From Clostridiales bacterium (lineage in GTDB: Bacteria > Bacillota > Clostridia > Lachnospirales > WQUN01): a stretch of 12,213 nt of DNA. The stretch covers positions 1 to 12,213 of the forward strand of contig JAITPB010000034.1 of NCBI GenBank assembly GCA_031289625.1, in the 5' to 3' direction. The position numbers and the translations under genes are program-made. The notes beneath the pieces were generated by a model. That model saw nothing but the letters and a program-made list of their open reading frames with translations. It ran no database searches and was not told the origin of the DNA. Every line of letters starts with the position of its first letter. Position 1 is the first letter of the stretch. Shown here one piece after another: positions 6,393 through 12,213 of this stretch.

Positions 6393-7070
6393 ATGTTTTA
6401 TGGCGTCGGCGTGGGGCCGGGCGATCCTGCTTTGCTGACTTTGCGGGCGGTTGAAGTCTTGCGGCAATGCGGCGTGATTGCCGCGCCGGATACTTCTGGC
6501 CGGGAAAATACGGCTCTCACGATTGTTGCGGCGTATCTGGAGGGGAAACGGGTTGTGAAATGCCGCACACCTATGACGCGCGATCCCAGCGCGCTCAAGC
6601 GGGCGTGGGAAGACGCCGCAAATGAGATTTGCACGTTTTTGGAACAGGGCGAAGACGTGTGTTACATAACTTTGGGAGACCCGGCTGTCTACTCCACGCT
6701 CATGTATGTCCATGCGCTGGTGGCGGCCAGGGGCTTTGAAACGGAGATCGTGCCCGGCGTATCCTCTTTTTGCGCTGCCGCCGCCGCGCTGAAGACGTCC
6801 CTCTGCGAGGGCGGAACGCCTTTGCACATCATTCCCGCTTCTTACGACGGGCTGGAGGACGCTTTGAACCTGCCCGGCGTGAAAGTTTTGATGAAGTCCG
6901 GGACAAAAACCGGCGCGATTTTGGACGCCTTGGAACAGCGTGGGCTGCTGGCGCGTTCTAAAATGGTTTCGCGCTGCGGTATGCCGGGGGAAAAACTGCA
7001 TCATGATTTGCGGGAACTCGATCGCTCGGAGGGATATTTCAGCGTCATCATCGTGGGGGAATCGGAATGA
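6393..7070 (+). CDS. cobI: Precorrin-2 / cobalt-factor II C20-methyltransferase
   Basis: 225 residues, the usual CobI/CbiL size. The cytoplasmic enzyme moves a methyl group from S-adenosylmethionine to C20 of precorrin-2 or its cobalt form. The tetrapyrrole methylase fold is clear: the N-terminal VGVGPGDPALLTLRAVEVL loop (residues 5-23), APDTSGRENTA (about 30-40), the SAM-binding ITLGDPAVYSTLMYV (about 91-105), and EIVPGVSSFCAAAAAL (about 117-132). The APDTSGR segment and substrate loop separate it from CobJ- or SUMT-type paralogues. It is the first gene after the riboswitch. No cobG is visible and the neighbours are anaerobe-like, so the cobalt-early route (cbiL) is the more likely context, but sequence alone does not settle this. 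Its stop overlaps the cobJ start as ATGA. Confidence 0.93.
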   Translation: MFYGVGVGPGDPALLTLRAVEVLRQCGVIAAPDTSGRENTALTIVAAYLEGKRVVKCRTPMTRDPSALKRAWEDAANEICTFLEQGEDVCYITLGDPAVYSTLMYVHALVAARGFETEIVPGVSSFCAAAAALKTSLCEGGTPLHIIPASYDGLEDALNLPGVKVLMKSGTKTGAILDALEQRGLLARSKMVSRCGMPGEKLHHDLRELDRSEGYFSVIIVGESE

Positions 7071-7798
7071 GTCTATATGTGGTTGGCATTGGGCCGGGCG
7101 ACAGGCCGTACATGACGGGGCAGTCCCTCGCGGCGCTGGAAAAAAGCGGCGTTGTGGTGGGGTATGAGCCATACATCCGTTTGATTGAGGATTTGGTCGC
7201 TGGCAAAAGAATTATCGCCAGCGGTATGCGAAAAGAAAAGGAGCGCGCGGCGGCCGCGGTGGAGGAAGCCCGAAACGGGCATACCGTCGCTCTTGTGTCG
7301 AGCGGCGACGCCGGCGTATACGGTATGGCGGGGCTGGCGCTGGAAATAGCGGAAAACGATCCTGACCTGGAGATCGAGATCATCCCGGGCGTCACGGCGG
7401 CGCTTTCGGCCTCGGCGATGCTCGGCGCTCCTCTCATGAATGATTTCGCGGCGATCAGTCTGAGCGATTTGCTGACGCCCTGGCCGACCATCGAAAAACG
7501 GTTGATGGCCGCGGCCCAGGGGGATTTTGCGATTGCCCTGTACAACCCCGCCAGCCATAAACGGCGCGACGTTCTCCCAAAAGCCCGCGAAATTTTGCTA
7601 CAGTACCGCGCGCCCGAAACGCCTTGCGGCCTGGTGCGCAACGCCGGCCGCGAGGGCTGCGCGAAAGAGATTTGCACTTTAGCAGAACTGACGGAGAAAC
7701 CGGTAGATATGTTTACCACCGTCATCGTAGGCAATTCCCAAACGAAAGTGATCAATGGCCGGCTCGTGACCGCCCGGGGCTATGACGATGGAAAATAA
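7067..7798 (+). CDS. cobJ: Precorrin-3B / cobalt-factor III C17-methyltransferase
   Basis: 243 residues, matching CobJ/CbiH. It methylates C17 with SAM and contracts the macrocycle to the corrin ring size. Landmarks: VVGIGPGDRPYMTGQSLAAL (residues 4-23), VVVGYEPYIRLI (about 28-39), the SAM loop SSGDAGVYGMAGLALE (about 81-96), EIIPGVTAALSASAMLGAPL (about 104-123), DFAAISLSDLLTPW (about 125-138), and IALYNPASHKRR (about 156-167), a signature of this family. The ATG overlaps the cobI stop by 4 bases, so the two are translationally coupled. It overlaps the next gene by 11-17 bases. No sign of damage. Many relatives carry extra C-terminal domains; this one is a plain single domain. Confidence 0.94.
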   Translation: MSLYVVGIGPGDRPYMTGQSLAALEKSGVVVGYEPYIRLIEDLVAGKRIIASGMRKEKERAAAAVEEARNGHTVALVSSGDAGVYGMAGLALEIAENDPDLEIEIIPGVTAALSASAMLGAPLMNDFAAISLSDLLTPWPTIEKRLMAAAQGDFAIALYNPASHKRRDVLPKAREILLQYRAPETPCGLVRNAGREGCAKEICTLAELTEKPVDMFTTVIVGNSQTKVINGRLVTARGYDDGK

Positions 7799-9086
7799 AC
7801 GCGCGCTGATTTTTGGCGGAACGACGGAGGGCAGGATGCTGGCGGCGTTTTTGACGGAACGCCAGGCGGATTTTACGCTGTCGGCGGCGACGGAATACGG
7901 CGGGCAGTTGGCGCGGGAAGGTTCTGATCGCGTTTTGCAGGGGCGGCTGGACACAGAGAGTATGCGTGCGCTGTTTCGCGGGTATGATTTGATCCTGGAC
8001 GCCACGCATCCCTACGCGGTCTCTGTTACGGAAAACATCCAAACGGCCTGTGCCGCGGAGAATGTACGCCTCATCCGCGTTTCGCGCAATGAGGCTACAG
8101 AGGATATGTCGCTTACCGCTGACCCGCATGTCCGTTATTTTGACAGCGCGGCGGCGGCAGCCGCATTTCTCAGCACGGTGGAAGAACCGGCGCTGCTGAC
8201 GATCGGCGTCAAAGACGCGGAAGCTTTTACGCAGATAACGAATTTTAAGCGGCGCATGACCATACGCGTGCTTCCCGCGACGGAATCGTTGGCGCGCTGT
8301 TTGTCGCTGGGCTATCGCGCGTCTCAGATTATTTGTATGCAAGGGCCTTTCAGCCAAGCCATGAATGTTGAAATGATGAAAGCGGCGAAAGCGGCGTTTC
8401 TGGTGACAAAAGATTCTGGAGAACCGGGCGGGTTCGCCGCTAAAATGCAGGCTGTCCGGGAACTGAACGCGACGGCCCTTGTCATTGCGCGGCCCAAAGC
8501 GCTTGCGACGGAAGAAGGACTCACCCTACAGGAAACGAAGGATTGGCTGGAACGGAAATATTTGCCGCCAGCCTCAAAACCGGATAATCATCCGAATGAT
8601 CGTCCGGACGATCGCCCGGACAATCGCCCGGTTCCCCGCTTCCCGCTGTTTGTGGATCTTTCGCGGAAAGAAACGCTGCTGGTGGGAGGCGGGCAGATAT
8701 CGGAAAGACGCGTGAAGACGATCCTGCGTTTTACCCGCGGCGTTACGGTGATTTCCCCTGTTGTGACGGAAAACCTGCGCGCGCTGTCTCAAGAGGGGAA
8801 AATCCGCTGGATCGGCAGAGAGTACCGAACCGGTGATTTAGCGGGCGCTTGGCTTGCCGTCGCCGCTACGGATTCCCGCGCCGTCAATGCGGCTGTATCG
8901 GAAGAAGCCCGCAGCCGGGGGATTTTTTGCAGCGTGGCGGACGACAAGGGCGAGAGCGGCTTTTGGTTTCCCGGCGTGGCGGCGACAGAGCATGTGATCG
9001 CAGGCGTCGTCTCCATAGACGGGGATCATCGCCGGGCGAAACGCGCGGCTGAGCGGCTTCGGACGGCCTTGAGCGAAGAAGAATGA
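7782..9086 (+). CDS. cobK: Fused precorrin-6A reductase (CobK/CbiJ) - precorrin-2 dehydrogenase (SirC/CysG-N) protein
   Basis: 434 residues, against about 250 for CobK alone. Residues 1-265 are CobK: FGGTTEGRMLAAFL (about 10-23), DATHPYAV (about 72-79), MQGPFS, and TKDSGEPGGF; they reduce precorrin-6A (or its cobalt form) with a nicotinamide cofactor. Residues 268-283 are a linker of four tetrapeptides, DNHP-NDRP-DDRP-DNRP. Residues 287-434 are a Met8/SirC-type dehydrogenase: FVDLSRKETLLVGGGQISER (290-309; the GGG is the NAD-binding turn), AATDSRAVN (361-369) and SVADD (384-388) near the expected catalytic Asp. This part oxidises precorrin-2 to factor II, for siroheme or cobalt insertion. It ends soon after the Rossmann region, so the C-terminal helical part of CysG/Met8 seems short or absent. 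ATG 7788 is an alternative start. No strong SD, so coupling to cobJ is likely. Confidence 0.9.
   Translation: MTMENKRALIFGGTTEGRMLAAFLTERQADFTLSAATEYGGQLAREGSDRVLQGRLDTESMRALFRGYDLILDATHPYAVSVTENIQTACAAENVRLIRVSRNEATEDMSLTADPHVRYFDSAAAAAAFLSTVEEPALLTIGVKDAEAFTQITNFKRRMTIRVLPATESLARCLSLGYRASQIICMQGPFSQAMNVEMMKAAKAAFLVTKDSGEPGGFAAKMQAVRELNATALVIARPKALATEEGLTLQETKDWLERKYLPPASKPDNHPNDRPDDRPDNRPVPRFPLFVDLSRKETLLVGGGQISERRVKTILRFTRGVTVISPVVTENLRALSQEGKIRWIGREYRTGDLAGAWLAVAATDSRAVNAAVSEEARSRGIFCSVADDKGESGFWFPGVAATEHVIAGVVSIDGDHRRAKRAAERLRTALSEEE
8583..8630 (+). repeat. Tandem 12-bp repeat encoding a (D/N)(N/D)(H/R)P linker
   Basis: Four direct copies of a 12-base unit ending in CCG, with consensus GAC-AAT-CGC-CCG; each codes a tetrapeptide ending in Pro. 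The first copy is the most diverged and the last two differ at a single base. It lies between the CobK and SirC-like domains and should form an extended flexible, polar spacer. Copy number could vary between strains by slippage. Confidence 0.85.
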
Positions 9087-9101
9087 TAGCGGGGGATTGC
9101 T

Positions 9102-11465
9102 GTGAAAATCAAAATAGGCTGCCGTGAAAGCCGGTTGGCCGTGGCACAGGCGGAGATCGCCGCGGAGACGATTCGCCGCCGCGATGATTCAATCGAAGTG
9201 TCACTTGTCACCATTAAAACAACAGGCGATAAAATTCTGGATAAAACGCTGGACGCCATAGGAGGCAAGGGCCTTTTCGTCAAAGAATTGGAAAAAGCCC
9301 TGCTGGATCGTACTGTGGATATATGCGTACATAGTTTTAAGGATATGCCGTCCGAAATGGACGATCGCCTGATCATCGCGGCTGTATCGGAGCGGGAAGC
9401 GCCTTGCGACGCGCTCGTTCTGCCGGAAGGCCAAACGGAGATCGATTTTTCAAAGCCCATCGGAACTTCCAGCCCGCGCCGCGCCATCCAATTGAAAAAA
9501 ATGTTTTCCCAAGCGGACATTGTACCGGCGCGCGGTAACATTCTCACCCGCCTGGAAAAATTGGACGCCGGGCAATGCGGCGCGTTGGTTTTGGCTTATG
9601 CGGGCCTCAAAAGGCTGGGGCTGGAACGCCGCGCCTCACGCGTGTTCACGCCGGACGAGATGATCCCCGCCGCTTGTCAGGGCATATTGGCCGTGCAAGG
9701 ACGCGCGGGTGAAAATTACGATTATCTGCTGCCTTTTCACAACGCGGAGGCGTACACAGCCTCCTTGGCGGAACGCGCCTTTGTAAAAACGCTGGAAGGC
9801 GGCTGTTCCGCGCCCACCGCCGCGTTTGCCCACATGAAAGACGGCTTTTTGGAAATTCTCGGCCTGTATGTGGCAGGGCAGGGGGAAGCGACAGAAGAAA
9901 TCCGCGAAGGCAAGCTTCGCGTACGCCGGGAAGACGCCGCCTGGGGCGGCGCGCTGCTGGCGGAAAAATTAAAGGCCGGGGGAAAAAAGACGGGCAAAGT
10001 GATTTTGATCGGCGCTGGGCCGTATGATCAAGGGCTCATCACGGTCAAGGGATTGCGCACGCTGCGAAAAGCGGACTGCGTACTGTACGATCGTCTGATC
10101 AACCCAGGCTTTTTGCTGGAGACGCGCGCGGATTGCGAAAAAATAGACGTGGGCAAGGACAGCGGCGCGCATAAAGTCACCCAGAAAGAAATCAACAAAC
10201 TTTTATTGGAAAAGGCGCTGCCAGGCCGGATGGTGGCGCGCCTGAAGGGCGGCGATCCCTTTGTGTTTGGCCGCGGCGCGGAAGAGCTGACGCTCCTGCG
10301 GGAAAATGGGATTCCCTTTGAAGTTGTGCCGGGCGTCACGAGCGCGGTGGCCGCGCCCGCCTACGCGGGGATTCCGGTGACACACAGAGAGTACGCCTCG
10401 TCGCTGCACATTATCACGGGGCACGCCAGAGCCGGACGCGCGCTGGATGTGGACTATGACGCGCTGGCGCGGCTGAAAGGCACGCTTGTGTTTTTGATGG
10501 GCCTGGAAAATATGGAGGCGATTGTGCAAGGGCTGCTTCGGGCAGGCAAACCAGGCGATACGCCGGCGGCGATCGTGAAAGATGGAACCATGCCCAGGCA
10601 GCGGCGCGCCGTTGGGACGCTCGCGCAGCTCGTAGAATTGGCGGAATCGAATCATTTGTCTCCGCCGGCGGTGATTGTCGTCGGCGATGTGGCTCTCTTA
10701 GCCGAAACCTATGACTGGTTTTCCCAAAATCCACTCGCCCGCGTCAAGGTAGCTGCAGCGTGTCACGCGGCTTCGGCGGAAAAGCTTGGCGAGCTGCTGT
10801 CGGACAGGGGCTGCGACGCGGTGATTTATCCGTGCGCGGATGTGACGCCCCTTCCGTTTTCCCTTCCAGACTTTACGCGATACGCGTATATCATTTTTAC
10901 CAGCAAACAGGGCGCGCGCTGTTTTTTGAACGGCTTGGCCGCGCGGAAACAAGACGTTCGGACATTGGGCGGGATCAAGATCGCCGCCGTGGGCAGCGAA
11001 ACGGAAAAGGAACTGCAAAAATACGGATTGTTCGCGGACTACACGCCTGATCGTTTTGACGCCGCGTATTTGGCCGAAGGGCTGATGAAGATCATGCGGC
11101 CAGAGGAAAAAGCCCTTTTCCCCGGCGCGCTGGAACCAGAAAGCGCTTTGCTGGACATTTTGCAGGAAAAGGCGGAGCACCTGCCGGTGTATGAAACACG
11201 CCTGATCCCCTGCGACGCCAGCGGCCTGTCTGACGCGGATTATGTGCTGTTTTCCAGTGCGTCCGCAGTGCGGGGGCTTGCGGCTTCGGCCGGGCCAAAC
11301 GGCCTGAAAGGGCTGCGTGCGGTCTGCATGGGTGCGCGCACGGCGGACGCGGCGGCTCAACAGGGCATGGAAGTTTTGACGTCCAGGGAAAGCACGTTTG
11401 AAAGCATGGCGGAACGCGTGGAGGAGCATGTTAAAAATGAATTCGCAAAAACCGCGCCGGCTTAG
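9102..11465 (+). CDS. hemC: Trifunctional HemC-CobA(SUMT)-HemD fusion protein
   Basis: 787 residues in one frame from a GTG start; GGGGGAT about 6 bases upstream is the likely SD. Residues 1-295 are porphobilinogen deaminase (HemC): VHSFKD with catalytic Asp81, GTSSPRR (121-127), PARGNILTRL (142-151) and GGCSAP with Cys235, the dipyrromethane cofactor anchor. Residues 297-540 are uroporphyrinogen III C-methyltransferase: GAGPYD (304-309), YDRLIN (329-334), LKGGDPFVFGRGAEE (381-395), VVPGVTSAVAAPAYAGIPVT (408-427) and ITGHA (438-442). Residues 546-780 are uroporphyrinogen III synthase (HemD): FTSKQGARCFLNGL (599-612), AVGSETEKEL (629-638) and FSSASAVRG (717-725). The chain converts porphobilinogen to hydroxymethylbilane, uroporphyrinogen III and precorrin-2. 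CobA-HemD fusions are known in Bacillota; the triple fusion is less usual. The SUMT loop has Tyr where GAGPGD is expected. Its end overlaps hemB by 29 bases. Confidence 0.95.
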   Translation: MKIKIGCRESRLAVAQAEIAAETIRRRDDSIEVSLVTIKTTGDKILDKTLDAIGGKGLFVKELEKALLDRTVDICVHSFKDMPSEMDDRLIIAAVSEREAPCDALVLPEGQTEIDFSKPIGTSSPRRAIQLKKMFSQADIVPARGNILTRLEKLDAGQCGALVLAYAGLKRLGLERRASRVFTPDEMIPAACQGILAVQGRAGENYDYLLPFHNAEAYTASLAERAFVKTLEGGCSAPTAAFAHMKDGFLEILGLYVAGQGEATEEIREGKLRVRREDAAWGGALLAEKLKAGGKKTGKVILIGAGPYDQGLITVKGLRTLRKADCVLYDRLINPGFLLETRADCEKIDVGKDSGAHKVTQKEINKLLLEKALPGRMVARLKGGDPFVFGRGAEELTLLRENGIPFEVVPGVTSAVAAPAYAGIPVTHREYASSLHIITGHARAGRALDVDYDALARLKGTLVFLMGLENMEAIVQGLLRAGKPGDTPAAIVKDGTMPRQRRAVGTLAQLVELAESNHLSPPAVIVVGDVALLAETYDWFSQNPLARVKVAAACHAASAEKLGELLSDRGCDAVIYPCADVTPLPFSLPDFTRYAYIIFTSKQGARCFLNGLAARKQDVRTLGGIKIAAVGSETEKELQKYGLFADYTPDRFDAAYLAEGLMKIMRPEEKALFPGALEPESALLDILQEKAEHLPVYETRLIPCDASGLSDADYVLFSSASAVRGLAASAGPNGLKGLRAVCMGARTADAAAQQGMEVLTSRESTFESMAERVEEHVKNEFAKTAPA

Positions 11466-12213
11466 AACCGGCCCTGTATTAAGGCATATGGTGAGAGAAA
11501 CGCGGGTCAGTCCAGACAGCTTGATTCAGCCCGTCTTTATCCGGGAAGGATCGGGCGTGGCCGAAGAACTCGCGATGTACGGGCAGAAACGGTACAGCCC
11601 CGATACGGCGCCTTTTTACATAGAATCCCTTTTGCGTGGAGGCGTGCGTTCCGTTCTGCTCTTCGGCGTGCCGGATCAAAAAGACGAAACCGGATCTTCC
11701 GCGTATGACGACAACGGCGTTGTTCAGTGCGCCGTCCGGGAAATTAAAAAACGTCTGCCGGAAATGTATGTCATCACGGACGTATGCCTGTGCGAATATA
11801 CGTCTCACGGACACTGCGGCGTTTTGGACGGCGAAACAGTTTCCAACGAGAAAACATTGCCGCTCTTGGCGCGGACGGCGCTGTCTCACGCGGGCGCGGG
11901 CGCGGATATGGTTGCGCCCTCCGACATGATGGACGGGCGCGTACGGGCCATCCGGGACTGCCTGGATGAGAACGGTTTTGGCCAACTGCCGATGATCAGT
12001 TACGCGGTCAAATACGCGTCCTCCTTTTACGATCCGTTCCGGGACGCGGCGGGTTCATGTCCAGCCTTCGGCGATAGAAAATCTTACCAGATGGATTATC
12101 ACAACAAAAGGGAAGCCATTAAAGAAGCGCTGCTCGATGTGGAAGAAGGCGCGGATATTGTCATGGTCAAACCGGCGCTGGCGTATCTGGACGTCATTCA
12201 AAGCGTTTACGAC
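11437..12213 (+). CDS. hemB: Delta-aminolevulinic acid dehydratase (porphobilinogen synthase), 3' end outside window
   Basis: The frame from ATG 11437 is open to the last base: 259 codons of a protein normally near 320-330. The cytoplasmic enzyme condenses two 5-aminolevulinates to porphobilinogen, the substrate of the HemC domain upstream. Visible signatures: RRLRTGPVLRHMVRET near the N-terminus, QPVFIREG, LLFGVPDQKD, the metal-binding TDVCLCEYTSHGHCG (Cys-rich, so a zinc-type active site is likely), DMVAPSDMMDGR, SYAVKYASSFYDPFR with the first active-site Lys, and VMVKPALAYLD with the second, Schiff-base Lys. GAGGAG at 11421-11426 is a plausible SD, 10 bases upstream, and the start lies within the HemD coding end (29-base overlap), so translation is coupled. 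No damage seen. Confidence 0.95.
   Translation, partial: MNSQKPRRLRTGPVLRHMVRETRVSPDSLIQPVFIREGSGVAEELAMYGQKRYSPDTAPFYIESLLRGGVRSVLLFGVPDQKDETGSSAYDDNGVVQCAVREIKKRLPEMYVITDVCLCEYTSHGHCGVLDGETVSNEKTLPLLARTALSHAGAGADMVAPSDMMDGRVRAIRDCLDENGFGQLPMISYAVKYASSFYDPFRDAAGSCPAFGDRKSYQMDYHNKREAIKEALLDVEEGADIVMVKPALAYLDVIQSVYD

Noticed and set aside
6357..7172. 271-aa minus-strand frame opposite cobI
   Set aside because: Antisense shadow of a well-recognised methyltransferase, with low-complexity Arg/His/Pro-rich product.
11479..11985. 168-aa minus-strand frame opposite hemB
   Set aside because: hemB on the plus strand shows all catalytic motifs; the opposite frame is open only because of GC-rich codon use.
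1..12213. tRNA, rRNA, CRISPR arrays or an origin of replication
   Set aside because: Read through on both strands; no cloverleaf ending in CCA, rRNA core segment, regular short repeat array or DnaA-box cluster was recognised.

Overview
The window looks like a chromosomal segment of an anaerobic Bacillota (Firmicutes) bacterium, perhaps Clostridia or Negativicutes. The grounds are the gene families (PD-(D/E)XK transposase-like nuclease, NB-ARC/TPR protein with a small partner, Gram-positive style integrase), strong GGAGG-type ribosome binding sites, a cobalamin riboswitch, and fused heme/cobalamin genes. The taxonomic call is inference; no marker gene fixes it. The window has two very different halves.

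Bases 1 to about 6000 are a gene graveyard, more AT-rich to mixed in composition. In order: the 3' end of an Rpn-type PD-(D/E)XK nuclease gene (1-621); a relic Phd/YefM-YoeB toxin-antitoxin pair whose toxin has an amber codon in place of a conserved Trp (636-954); on the minus strand, a large NB-ARC/TPR (STAND-type) gene with an internal deletion of most of its NTPase and many frameshifts (965-3584), preceded 6 bp upstream by an intact 168-aa gene that looks like its operon partner (3591-4097); a tyrosine integrase broken by frameshifts (about 4536-5573); and, on the minus strand, an IS630 transposase relic (5570-5820) joined to the first codons of a VapB-type antitoxin (5799-5897), which still has a near-consensus promoter and palindromic operator.

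Bases from about 6080 to the end are a well-preserved, GC-richer tetrapyrrole operon. A promoter (6081-6110) leads into an AdoCbl riboswitch (6118-6235) and an intrinsic terminator (6313-6351). The genes follow nearly without gaps: cobI/cbiL, cobJ/cbiH, a cobK/cbiJ gene fused to a precorrin-2 dehydrogenase (SirC/CysG-N) domain, a triple fusion HemC-CobA(SUMT)-HemD, and hemB cut by the window end.

Together the operon can take 5-aminolevulinate to porphobilinogen (HemB), hydroxymethylbilane (HemC), uroporphyrinogen III (HemD), precorrin-2 (SUMT), oxidised factor II (SirC-like domain), and then through C20 and C17 methylation (CobI, CobJ) and the CobK reduction. Because all of this sits behind a B12 riboswitch, the early tetrapyrrole genes here appear dedicated mainly to corrinoid synthesis. 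The candidate 'system' of interest is the NB-ARC/TPR plus 168-aa pair, seen here in decayed form; the most unusual intact features are the two domain fusions.
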